Shown in pieces: positions 35,135 through 64,000 of a stretch of 64,000 nt of DNA. Source of the DNA: Macrostomum hystrix (taxonomy: Eukaryota > Platyhelminthes > Macrostomidae); assembly GCA_950097015.1 (NCBI GenBank), contig CATNEN010000003.1, positions 15,072,001-15,136,000 on the forward strand. The letters are read 5' to 3'. Every line of letters begins with the position of its first letter. Positions within the stretch are counted from its first letter, which is position 1. The notes beneath the pieces are model-generated. The model saw only the letters and a list, made by a program, of their open reading frames with translations. It searched no databases and was not told where the DNA came from. The position numbers and the translations under genes are program-made.

Positions 35135-35357
35135 TAATTAAAATGTTGAGTAAATTTTTATTCCAATGTTATTAAATAAATCATTAAGTCATATTACCGG
35201 ACATAATTAGTTAATATAATAATGTACTTCAGGTAATAATGTACTTCAAGCCTTTGAATTTTGATTCGCAAAAATACAACTACGATTAAATAATTAAAAA
35301 TATTCTTTTTGGTATTTTACACTTCAAATCCCTAAAAGCTAAAAAAGAGTAGGAAAA
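35135..35357 (+). other. 3' UTR and flank of the four-transmembrane gene
   Basis: AT-rich sequence with AATAAA at 35175-35180, 41 bp after the stop codon. A short GGTAATAATGTACTTCA duplication follows at about 35219-35250. Nothing else is seen before the next array. Confidence 0.5.
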
Positions 35358-36062
35358 GCTAATGATTTGGCTAATGCTATTAGAAAGCTAATGATTTGGC
35401 TAATGCTATTGGAAAGCTAATGATTTGGCTAATGCTATTGGAAAGCTAATGATTTGGCTAATGCTATTGAAAAGCTAATGGTTTGACTAATGCTATTGAA
35501 AAGCTAATGATTTGGCTAATGCTATTAGAAAGCTTATGATTTGGCTAATGCTATTGAAAAGCTAATGATTTGGCTAATGCTATTAGAAAGCTAATGATTT
35601 GGCTAATGCTATTGAAAAGCTAATGATTTGGCTAATGCTATTGGAAAGCTAATGATTTGGCTAATGCTATTGGAAAGCTAATGATTTGGCTAATGCTATT
35701 AGAAAGCTAATGATTTGGCTAATGCTATTGAAAAGCTAATGATTTGGCTAATGCTATTGGAAAGCTAATGATTTGGCTAATGCTATTGAAAAGCTAATGA
35801 TTTGGCTAATGCTATTGAAAAGCTAATGATTTGGCTAATGCTATTGAAAAGCTAATGATTTGGCTAATGCTATTGGAAAGCTAATGATTTGGCTAATGCT
35901 ATTGGAAAGCTAATGATTTGGCTAATGCTATTGGAAAGCTAATGATTTGGCTAATGCTATTGGAAAGCTAATGATTTGGCTAATGCTATTAGAAAGCTAA
36001 TGATTTGGCTAATGCTATTGAAAAGCTAATGATTTGACTAATGCTATTGAAAAAGCTAATGG
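35358..36062. repeat. 29-bp array (GCTAATGATTTGGCTAATGC)
   Basis: About 24 copies of a 29-bp unit are present. The unit contains an internal near-duplication GCTAATGATTTG/GCTAATGCTATT. Variation is limited to TTGGAAA, TTGAAAA and TTAGAAA. Confidence 0.97.
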
Positions 36063-36589
36063 CATAGAACAGCTAAAATCTAACTAAAAGCGACATCAAA
36101 TGACACGCTGAATCTAAAAGTACAAAATTGTGAATCTGTGAACAGAAAACAAACAAAGAAGCTTTATTGAAAATATGCTTCTAAACTACAGGCGAAATTC
36201 TTTTTTGCTCGTGCCTAGTCGGGGGAGAATTTCTTCTTGCTTTTTGTCTTCTAATGCAAGATAGCTTTTAGCCCGAATAAGTTGGCGAGTATAGAAGCAG
36301 AAATTTAGAAGCTAAGGTTAATCAGCCTCGGCTATAATCAGTGATCAGACTTTTAGCCTCAATCGATCAAAAACTCCTCTGTGCTACGGGACATTAATAA
36401 TCAGGAGAGTTGGAAAGAACTGGTGAGACTCGGATGGTAATGGGATTCTGAGTCTACTGTGAGCCTGAAGGCGGTTGATAATGCATGAAATATTTGATTT
36501 AATGACAAAAAAGCGTGGATGGAAAAAGTTGGTGCAAAAGATTTTGAAAGATTTAGTAAGGTACTGATGATGATATTAGGGAATTCAAC
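36063..36589. other. unassigned intergenic sequence
   Basis: Unique sequence. No gene, array or RNA feature is recognised. Confidence 0.3.
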
Positions 36590-37272
36590 GAAGAGAGTGT
36601 GAGATTAGTGCTGGGGAGTTTGAGATTTGTGCTGAGGAGTTTGAGATTAGTGCTGACGAGTGTGAGATTTGTGCTGAGGAGTTTGAGATTCGGTTAGAAG
36701 AGTGTGAGATTTGGGTAGGAGGGTGAGAGATTTGGGTGAGAGGGTGTGAGATTCGTGTAGGAGGGTATGAAATTTGTGTAGGAGGGTGTGAGATTCGGGT
36801 AGGAGGGTGTGAGATTTGTGTAGGAGGGTGTGAGATTTGTGTAGGAGTGTGTGAGATTCGTGTAGGAGGGTGTGAGATTCGTGTAGGAGTGTGTGAGATT
36901 TGTGTAGGAGGGTGTGAGATTCGTGTAGGATGGTGTGAGATTCGTGTAGGAGTGTGTGAGATTTGTGTAGGAGGGTGTGAGATTTGTGTAGGAGGGTGTG
37001 AGATTCGTGTAGGATGGTGTGAGATTCGTGTAGGAGTGTGTGAGATTTGTGTAGGAGGGTGTGAGATTTGTGTAGGAGTGTGTGAGATTTGTGTAGGAGT
37101 GTGTGAGATTCGTGTAGGAGGGTGTGAGATTCGTGTAGGAGTGTGTGAGATTTGTGTAGGAGTGTGTGAGATTCGGGTAGGAGGGTGTGAGATTCGTGTA
37201 GGAGGGTATGAAATTTGTGTAGGAGGGTGTGAGATTCGGGTAGGAGGGTGTGAGATTCGGGTAGGAGACTGC
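36590..37272. repeat. 21-bp array, plus orientation (GTGTGAGATTCGTGTAGGAGG)
   Basis: About 32 copies of GTGTGAGATTCGTGTAGGAGG are present with T/G variants. The left end is diverged (GAGTTTGAGATTTGTGCTGA). It is the same family as 37770-38388 read on the other strand. Confidence 0.96.
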
Positions 37273-37769
37273 GACATTTCGGTACAATAGTGTTTCAGAT
37301 ATATTTTGATTGAGTTGATTATTGGCAGAGGTTTTTGTTGAGTAGATAATCGCTTGAGTAAATTTCGCTGGTTTGTCTGAGTTTGGCAAGATGAGAACTA
37401 TCTCTATGACTATAAAAATATGAGTACCAGTGTATAGCTAGCTCAAACGCCCCATTTGTTGACGCACGATAATGAGAGTCAAGCTACAATGTAACTTGTC
37501 AGTAAGCATTAGGAAAGCAGCTTTTAGTGACATGCATCACTGGCTTTATTTATTTGCTTTTCGTCGCTTGTGAGAACAAAAATTAGTTGATGGAAAGCGA
37601 AAGTTTGGGGCGCGCTGCTAGTCTGGAAGGCTATAAAATATGAAAATATTTGTCATTTTCTGATGATGCTGATCACGTGATCTGCAAACCATGTGATATT
37701 GACTTGTGATGGATTCATTACTATCCATTATTTTCGTTTTGGATACCAGTTTTTTTCACATTCCAACCA
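37273..37769. other. spacer between two inverted arrays
   Basis: 500 bp of unique sequence separates the two oppositely oriented 21-bp arrays. No gene or RNA feature is recognised. Confidence 0.35.
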
Positions 37770-38388
37770 AATCTCACACCCTCCTACCCGAATCTCACAC
37801 CCTCCTACCCGAATCTCACACCCTCCTACCCGAATTTCACACCCTCCTACACGAATCTCACACCCTCCTACCCGAATCTCACACCCTCCTACCCGAATCT
37901 CACACCCTCCTACCCGAATCTCATACCCTCCTACCCGAATCTCACACCCTCCTACACGAATCTCACACCCTCCTACCCGAATCTCACACCCTCCTACCCG
38001 AATCTCACACCCTCCTACCCGAATCTCATACCCTCCTACCCGAATCTCACACCCTCCTACACGAATCTCACACCCTCCTACCCGAATCTCACACCCTCCT
38101 ACCCGAATCTCACACCCTCCTATCCGAATCTCACACCCTCCTACCCGAATCTCACACCCTCCTACCCGAATCTCACACCCTCCTACCCGAATCTCACACC
38201 CTCCTACCCGAATCTCACACCCTCCTACCCGAATCTCACACCCTCCTACCCGAATCTCACACCCTCCTACCCGAATCTCACACCCTCCTACCCGAATCTC
38301 ACACCCTCCTACCCGAATCTCACACCCTCCTACCCGAATCTCACAGTCTTCTAACCGAATTTCACACCCTCCTACCCGAATCTCAATT
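37770..38388. repeat. 21-bp array, inverted relative to 36590-37272
   Basis: About 29 very uniform copies of CTCACACCCTCCTACCCGAAT are present, the reverse complement of the GGGTAGGAGGGTGTGAG units in the preceding array. Lower divergence than its partner suggests later homogenisation. Confidence 0.97.
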
Positions 38389-38924
38389 TTTTGATTAGGC
38401 GAAAACGAAAACAGGAAAATAATATTGCAAGTTTTACCTTGACATTTACAATGCGAGAATGTGGTTGAATGGATATATTTTAACAAAATCTAACGTTACT
38501 TTCAAGTACCTTTTGAATCGCCATATAAGTACGAACTGAGTAGTTCAGAATGTTCGAAATTTTGTTTATTATCGAAACGAAAATTAGGAAAAAGAAACAT
38601 GGATTAACTGTTTTGTACAAAGAAGAAATTGATTTAAAACACCTCATTTGACTAGCACTGCTAGAGATGAAGGAAACAGTATTATACTAGTAAATAAGTA
38701 TTATGTTTTCTAATCATTTTGTTTTAATTGACAACGACATTGGCATGCAAGGCAGTTGAAATTTCTCGAAAACTAAAGTTAGAAAAAACTTACAAAAGTG
38801 TTTTTTTAAAGACAAACACGAGACCAAAAATGCTTATTTTGATAAGTTTTCGATTTTATCAGACGTGTTAGATTTCTCCTTTAGCGTTAATGGTCCATTG
38901 TATAATTAACTTTGGGAATTCTGG
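38389..38924. other. unassigned intergenic sequence
   Basis: AT-rich unique sequence downstream of the delphilin-like gene. Nothing is recognised. Confidence 0.3.
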
Positions 38925-39412
38925 ACATACAGACAGCCACTAAGGACAGACAGACACTCAGGACAGATAGACACTCTGGACAGACAGACACTTACGACAG
39001 ACAGACACTCGGGACAGACAGACACTCAGCACAGACAGACACTCTGGACAGACAGACACTCAGGACAGACAGACACTCAGGACAGACAGACACTCAGGAC
39101 AGATAGACACTCTGGACAGACAGACACTCTGGACAGACAGACACTTACGACAGACAGACACTCTGGACAGACAGACACTCAGCACAGACAGACACTCTGG
39201 ACAGACAGACACTCAGGACAGACAGACACTCAGGACAGACAGACACTCAGGACAGATAGACACTCTGGACAGACAGACACTTACGACAGACAGACACTCG
39301 GGACAGACAGACACTCAGCACAGACAGACACTCTGGACAGACAGACACTCAGGATAGACGGACATTTACGATGGAGAGACACTCAGGATAGTCACTCAGG
39401 ACAGACAGACAT
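38925..39412. repeat. 17-bp array (GGACAGACAGACACTCA)
   Basis: About 28 copies with variable ACTCA, ACTCT and ACTTAC ends are present, and the order of variants is itself repeated in blocks. It ends about 175 bp beyond the delphilin stop codon. Confidence 0.95.
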
Positions 39413-39586
39413 AGTTACAAGCGAGAATGGACAGGAAAGGACAAATTGAAACATTTTACGCTGACGCAACATGACACGCGAAATAAGTTACAATTCTTCG
39501 GTAAGTAATGTCAACAATGAAAGCACCTTTTTAGCAAAATGTCAACACTGAAACTTTGTACGAAAACCGAAACGATTTAACAGAAC

Positions 39587-58937
<19,351 letters not shown>

Positions 58938-59994
58938 TCTTGAGTCTAATCTCACTCTCTCTCTGTATCTTCAGTGTGTATTTATAATGCCACCGCCTCA
59001 GAGAAAGAGAGACAATCAGAATGTGCCGGTGTGCCAATAAGACGATTAATAATTAACGAACGACCGAAGGGAAATAGAATTTGGGACTTCTCGTTGCAAC
59101 TCTCGTATGGGATTTTCAGACGGGGCTACGCCCCGGTTACGTTGGAGTTTAAGAATTCATACGTTGGAGTGAGTTGGATTTTTTTGAAGGGATATTGTGT
59201 ACGCGTGCTGTAAAGCGATCGACTGATTGCATGTTTTTCCCTTACATTTCTCTCCTTTCCCAACGTTCTTCGCCTCACTAGTTTCTCATTCGTCTGCAAC
59301 CAACTGTAAAATAATCTCCCGCCCGAGAGAACGAAAAAAAAATCCTGGGATTTTGATCCCACGCTATATCGTGGATAAGAAAGGTAGGGGATTATTAGAA
59401 AGAGCAGCGTGCCGAGTGTACATTTTGTGTATGTACAATGTGCACATAACTTCTAAACTCTCTCTCGGTATCCAAAAATGCACACAAGCAACACACAATG
59501 GGTGGACATTGAAATTCGATACTATTTTATTTTTCAAATTCAAATTAAGACATAGAAAATAGTTTTCTAGAAATCAATGATAAGTTATTGAGTATAACCA
59601 GAGAGACAGAGAGTGAGTGTGTGAGCGTTAAATTTTGACTAGCCATTGCGTGCGCGTTGCGTGTTCGCAAGGTTGCTATGGCAACCGAAGGGAAGTGGTT
59701 AGAATGGAGCTAGAGAAAGAGAAAGAGAAATAGTTTTGAAACTTTATAGTGCCACCCTGAATTCCCAGTGACTTCAAGTCAAGACAAGTCAAATGTCCGT
59801 TTTCTAATCTGCTAAGCAGTAGTACTATACTCGTAATTGCCGCTAAACTTTTAAAGTACTATTTAAAAGTCCATATAGAATTATTTACGTGATTGGATAA
59901 GTAGCAGGGATCACTTATTAAAAAATAGAAAAAAAATTTATTGAACATTGTACTAGAGACTTTTTACTTGCCTTTTTTTCCTCTCTCCCTCTCT
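58938..59994. other. region 5' of the delphilin-like gene
   Basis: Apart from the TATA-like motif at 58979-58986 I see no gene, array or RNA. Open frames on both strands have no motif. Confidence 0.35.
58979..58986 (-). promoter_or_regulatory. possible TATA box of the delphilin-like gene
   Basis: TATAAATA on the minus strand lies 42 bp upstream of the ATG. If it is used, transcription would start about 58950 and the leader would be only some 10-15 nt. An alternative is that CAG at about 58960 is a splice or trans-splice acceptor. Only the motif is seen; function is a guess. Confidence 0.3.
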
Positions 59995-60735
59995 GTCTGC
60001 CCCCACTCTCACCGTCTTTCTACCCCCCACTCTCACCGTCTTTCTACCCCCCACTCTCACCGTCTTTCTACCCCCCACTCTCACCGTCTTTCTACCCCCA
60101 CTCTCACCGTCTTTCTACCCCCCACTCTAACCGTCTTTATAGTTTCTACCCCACTCTCACCATCTTTCTATCCCCACTCTCACCATCCTTCTACCCCCAC
60201 TCTAACCGTCTTTCTACCCCCCACTCTCACCGTCTTTCTACCCCTCACTCTCACCGTCTTTCTACCCCCACTCTCCCCGTCTTTCTACCCCCCACTCTCA
60301 CCGTCTTTCTACCCCCACTCTCACCGTCTTTCTAGTTTCTACCCCACTCTCATCATCTTTCTACCCCCACTCTCACCATCCTTCTACCCCCCACTCTAAC
60401 CGTCTTTCTACCCCCCACTCTCACCGTCTTTCTACCCCCCACTCTCACCGTCTTTCTACCCCCCACTCTAACCGTCTTTCTAGTTTCTACCCCACTCTCA
60501 TCATCTTTCTACCCCCACTCTCACCATCCTTCTACCCCCCACTCTAACCGTCTTTCTACCCCCCACTCTCACCGTCTTTCTACCCCCCACTCTAACCGTC
60601 TTTCTACCCCCACTCTCACCATCCTTCTACCCCCACTCTCACCATCCTTCTGCCCCCACTCTCACCATCTTTCTACCCCCCCAACTCTCAACATTATTTT
60701 ACCACCCACTCCCACCGCTTCTCCCCACCCATTCT
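59995..60735. repeat. 21-22-bp pyrimidine array (CCCCCACTCTCACCGTCTTT)
   Basis: About 33 copies of CCCCACTCTCACCGTCTTTC followed by TA are present, with occasional AGTTTCTA insertions that recur as part of a larger block. The plus strand is almost purely pyrimidine. Confidence 0.95.
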
Positions 60736-61348
60736 CAACTAAATCTCACCCTATTTCTCACCCTCTCACCATCTTTTCCGCCCTTGCTATCTTATCTCTT
60801 TCTTCATCGTCTACGAGCGAGTGTCCGTAGAACAAGGAGTTATTTTTTACATTTTAAATCACAATATGCTTTGTTTAAACTACTTTTAAGAAGAAATGCT
60901 GACGTATCCATGAACACCTTAAAAAAGAAAACAAATTTTCGTAACCTCCCATTCTTTATCATTGTTTTTGTTCTCGGAAATGAAAAATTTACCTCAGAAA
61001 AATTGAGCACTGCCACCGGCAAAAACTACCAACTCAAAATAGTCCCACAAACAGTGTTTGTACATTTTCTTCTTCCCTTTCCCACTACCAGCTCAGCCGG
61101 CTTGAGCGGGTGAGGGGAGAAAAGCCTGTAGGGATTGGGGATAGAAAAATCTATCCTTAGAAACGGGGTTGAGACCGACTGACTGTACATTTTCATCAAA
61201 GTGTACATTGCTTTATATTCACACCAGCCTGTCCTACTGCTCTAGACCTCATCCCCTTCATCAACAATATCCCCAGTAGCAAGCTTCAAGCCAACTCAAC
61301 CTTATAGAGGTCTCTTCTAGAAGAAACTCAGGATTCTGATCTCCAAAC
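60736..61348. other. region 5' of the JmjC gene
   Basis: Unique AT-rich sequence expected to hold the leader and promoter. No clear core element is seen; the open frame at 60784-61113 has no motif. Confidence 0.3.
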
Positions 61349-62062
61349 ATGCTTCTACTGCTCAACTATCGCCACAACAAGATGAAGCGGGAGGCTGAAC
61401 GAAATCGAAGAGAACAAGAAAAACTGGAACGTCGACGAAAGAGGAAGGAAGAGAAGATACTCGCCGCCATGACGCAGGACGAGCAGGACAATGGCAGCGT
61501 CGATGTCGATGTTAGCGACAAGATGAAGAACAAAAAGAGAATAGCAGAGAAGGATGTAGCTTCAAAGAAGCGAAGAAAACGTACAACCATTCCGCCAGAG
61601 AAGATGTGGGAGGCCTACACTCTGTTTATCATCGGCTTTGGCATTCCAACAGTCTATGGCTTGTTCAACATCTGTTGCGCTGTGTACCAACGGGCTGTGA
61701 CGCCAGCCAATGACACGCTGGCGATGTACTCTCTGCTCGAGTATGTTCATGCGCCAGAGCTACCAATGGATGCGGAAGCGCGCCTCAGAGCTGGAATTGA
61801 ACGACGCAGCAAATTGAGCTTGGAGGAATTCTACAGAGACTACGATGCGAAATGGCCCGTGCTAATCACCGACTGCGTGCCCAATTGGCCAGCTGCTCAA
61901 CTATGGACTGAGCAATTCTTCACAGAGCGATACGGTTCTGCTAGGACTACAATGTCGGCTGTGTCTGGCCGTCTGGACAATGCGCAACAGTTGGCGCTTC
62001 CATTTGGCTTGTTTATTAGTCACCTGAACCAGTCTAGTCCAACTTCGTGGACTTATTTACAG
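61349..62062 (+). CDS. JmjC protein exon 1
   Basis: The exon encodes 238 residues: the basic coil, the membrane anchor (LFIIGFGIPTVYGLFNICC) and the JmjC N-terminal extension (FYRDYDAKWPVLITDCVPNW). It ends SWTYLQ at a consensus donor. Confidence 0.85.
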
Positions 62063-63301
62063 GTGAGCTGATCATTTAATTCGGTACTTGTATTAGACTA
62101 TTGGACATAATGAGTCATAGAACGATGGGTAGAAGATCATTTGGTCTGATTGATGGTTAATGGTTCAATTATTAACAGTCAAACTTTATCAGCATGTCAC
62201 CCGAATGTGCCTGCATCATCTCCGTCTTTGGTGGTCACCTACCTTTATCTAGACGGACTGCGGGACCTTCAAATGCAAAAAATGTGGAAATAGGCCACTC
62301 TGGACACCCTGACGCGAATTTCCAAAATTTCACTGCTGAAGCCAAAATATTAGGCGCAGCTCAACCACAGGACACCATCGCCTAGTCTGTCAACCAATCA
62401 GTCACCACCCTACGCGGTTAGCTTTCAGGCGCTGCCAAAAATGTCTTAAATGGTATAAAACGGGCGGCAAAATGGCTTGGTAGTCCTACTGTTAAGAGTA
62501 GAAAGTAGTCAGGGGTGGGTCAGTCGAGGCAATTATGAAGCTTCAGCAAGCCGACCTCAACCTGAAATTTGAATCCATCCTGCCGCTAAGGACGAACTAT
62601 TTCTGCCAACGCGGCCTGAACTTCTCGCCCAAATTGGCACCTGCGACCCACTGCGAGAGGATTATTTCAGCCTGTTCCCAGAGACAGCGAGGCCTTGGTG
62701 GGCTTTCCTACTGTGGGGAACGAAATATTCAAGATCCCAGCTGCACATTGATCCCTACAACTGGACAGGGACTAACGCTGTGCTGAGAGGCAGGAAGCGT
62801 TGGAAGCTGTATCCGCCTGGCCAGGATCACCTGCTGTATACGCGCGAAGTCTACACCGGAAAATATCCCCTTAAATCGAGAAAGTACAACAGCTATGCAG
62901 ACGCCTTTGATTCTCAAGCAGCCGATCGATTTCCCCAACTGTCTAGGGCCAAAGTGTTGGAATTCGTACAGCATCCAGGTGAACTTCTGATTATCCCTAC
63001 TGGGTGGTTTCATCAGGCGTTCAACGAGGAGCCGACATTGGCCATCTCTGGGCAGCTGATGAATCGCGGAAATTATCGAGCGGTGCTGGAGGAACTGGCC
63101 AAAGCTGGAAATATCCCAAGGGATGGATACCCACCGGAATTTACCAGCATGACACCAGCCGAGAAAACCGCAGCCTGTGTTAAACGGCTGCTACCGTCGG
63201 CTCTAGCCGATGCCGCTGCCACAACCAAGGACGTCCTAGTTCAGATGGAGCGAGAGGGCAAACAGTTCAAAGCCGATGACTGGACAAAAGCTGAACTTTA
63301 A
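61349..63301 (+). CDS. membrane-anchored JmjC-domain protein (two exons)
   Basis: Exon 1 (61349-62062) and exon 2 (62591-63301) join in phase 0 (TTACAG|GTGAGC; CTAAG acceptor) to give 474 residues. The N-terminal 85 residues are very basic and predicted helical (KMKREAERNRREQEKLERRR). A hydrophobic anchor follows at about 89-113. The C-terminal part is a cupin_8/JmjC Fe(II)- and 2-oxoglutarate-dependent oxygenase fold: HxD at His290/Asp292 in LHIDPYN, GRKRWKLYPPG strand, distal His379 in GWFHQAFN. All three iron ligands are present, so it is probably active. By topology (basic N-terminus, single anchor) it would be type II with the JmjC domain in the lumen or outside. The protein or histone substrate is unknown. 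An alternative ATG lies at 61382. Confidence 0.85.
62187..62495 (+). repeat. dispersed repeat R1, copy 2
   Basis: This is the second copy of the element seen in minus orientation at 31904-32233, starting TATCAGCATGTCACCCG and ending TAGTCCTACTGTTAAG. It occupies most of the JmjC intron. The pair share order and length, with substitutions and small indels. Confidence 0.8.
62591..63301 (+). CDS. JmjC protein exon 2 (catalytic core)
   Basis: After CGCTAAG the exon encodes DELFLPTRPELLAQIGTC, then PWWAFLLWGTKYSRSQLHID with the first two iron ligands, and GELLIIPTGWFHQAF with the third. The tail is helical and charged, ending FKADDWTKAEL. The stop is TAA 63299-63301. Confidence 0.85.
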   Translation, partial: DELFLPTRPELLAQIGTCDPLREDYFSLFPETARPWWAFLLWGTKYSRSQLHIDPYNWTGTNAVLRGRKRWKLYPPGQDHLLYTREVYTGKYPLKSRKYNSYADAFDSQAADRFPQLSRAKVLEFVQHPGELLIIPTGWFHQAFNEEPTLAISGQLMNRGNYRAVLEELAKAGNIPRDGYPPEFTSMTPAEKTAACVKRLLPSALADAAATTKDVLVQMEREGKQFKADDWTKAEL

Positions 63302-63305
63302 TAAA
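63300..63305 (+). terminator. poly(A) signal overlapping the JmjC stop codon
   Basis: AATAAA begins with the last two bases of the TAA stop. If it is used, the 3' UTR would be only about 15-30 nt. No other AATAAA was noticed soon after. Confidence 0.55.
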
Positions 63306-63324
63306 ATACGCTTCTTGCTGTCTA

Positions 63325-63475
63325 AAAGTGTGGGGTTTTGTGTCTAACTGTCTTTGGCTCTGTGTCTAACAGTCTACGGTTCTTTGTCCAACAGTCTAAG
63401 AGTCTGTGTCTAAAAGTCTATGGCTTTGTGTCTAGCAGTCTATGGTTCTTTGTCTTACAGACTTAGTGTCTAACA
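63325..63475. repeat. degenerate 20-25-bp repeat (TGTGTCTAACAGTCTA)
   Basis: About seven loose copies of GTGTCTAACAGTCTA(T/C)GG are present downstream of the JmjC gene. It is much less regular than the other arrays. Confidence 0.7.
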
Positions 63476-63909
63476 TTATAACAGTGTACCTGTCTTAAGT
63501 TAAAATATTTACATTTTGTTATTATTCACTGAACTGTTAACTAGTTTTTCTTACTTTCATAGAAATTGTGACCTGAAGCATATTACGAGCTATTTCTATC
63601 CACAGTCGTTAATTCTTGTTAGTTTTAAAAAAGTGTTTTGTGTCTACTGATTTTTCTTTCCATTTCATGCTTTAAACGAGGACAATTTTTATCTAGTCTT
63701 AACTACGAAGTAATGATTTTTTGAATGATAAGAAAAGTTTTTGCTTTTAATAGAAACACTGAAGTGAGTTTCTTTCTATCTTGTGTGACTGACGCTTTGT
63801 GCCTTAACTTAAAATACATTGTTTGTTATAATTCTATACTTCTATAACTCGAACTTCAAATACATTCAAGCTGCCAAAAATTACCAAAAAATCCAGCTTT
63901 TTTCCTGAG
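63476..63909. other. unassigned intergenic sequence
   Basis: AT-rich sequence. No gene or array is recognised. Confidence 0.3.
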
Positions 63910-64000
63910 TTTAATTGATGTCGTGACTTTAAGGTCAAAGGTTCGATTCCTGACTCCACGGGAAAAATTTGGGCCTTTTAGCGAGACACTTAACTCTGCA
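63910..64000 (+). mobile_element. SINE family A copy cut by the window edge
   Basis: The B-box-like AGGTTCGATTCCTGACTCCA, then GGGCCTTTTAGCGAGACACT and TAACTCTGCA, match 48940-49000 of the family A copy in reverse complement. The rest lies outside the window. Confidence 0.7.

Noticed and set aside
58953-58955. GTG start for the delphilin-like protein
   Set aside because: The ATG at 58937 begins MPGLDQWPE, which aligns with the known delphilin start.

Overview
The window is animal nuclear DNA. Its genes are split by GT-AG introns, the proteins are metazoan signalling and synaptic-scaffold types, and SINEs with RNA polymerase III style heads are scattered through it. The proteins and the degraded LTR retroelement suggest an invertebrate bilaterian; I lean towards a lophotrochozoan or flatworm-like animal but cannot prove the lineage. 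The most striking feature is tandem-repeat content. By my own summing, about 28 kb of the 64 kb (roughly 44 %) is minisatellite or microsatellite, in more than 30 arrays with mostly unrelated units of 4 to 39 bp, plus one 152-bp higher-order unit.

Layout. 1-10.9 kb: the 5' end of a cGMP-dependent protein kinase gene (PRKG1 type) on the minus strand. Two alternative first exons, at 10.6-10.9 and 3.6-3.9 kb, splice in the same phase to common exons at 2.1-2.3 and 1.6-1.7 kb; the rest of the gene lies beyond the left edge. 4.5-5.2 kb: a foldback/MITE-like element inside the kinase intron. 11-24 kb: no recognisable gene, only satellites and SINE copies. 24.7-26.8 kb: a broken Ty3/Gypsy-like pol region. 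26.8-29.4 kb: two more minisatellites. 29.9-31.8 kb: an intron-poor six-transmembrane TRP-like channel on the plus strand. 33.1-35.1 kb: a two-exon four-transmembrane protein with a Q-rich tail, plus strand. 35.3-39.4 kb: arrays, including two related ones in opposite orientation.

39.6-58.9 kb: a complete minus-strand gene that I reconstructed as 17 phase-consistent exons (1431 codons plus stop). It encodes a delphilin (GRID2IP) homologue with order PDZ-PDZ-HN-PDZ-HN-HN-FH1-FH2. Every intron longer than about 230 bp contains a tandem array, and every intron shorter than that has none. 61.3-63.3 kb: a two-exon, membrane-anchored JmjC (cupin-type Fe(II)/2-oxoglutarate oxygenase) protein on the plus strand, whose stop codon overlaps its poly(A) signal. 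A SINE begins at the right edge.

The genes do not form a pathway. PKG signalling and a delphilin-type PDZ/formin scaffold are both found in neurons of other animals, but nothing here links them functionally. Exon boundaries were set by hand from homology, reading phase and splice-site sequence. Comparisons with vertebrate proteins are from memory and were not searched.
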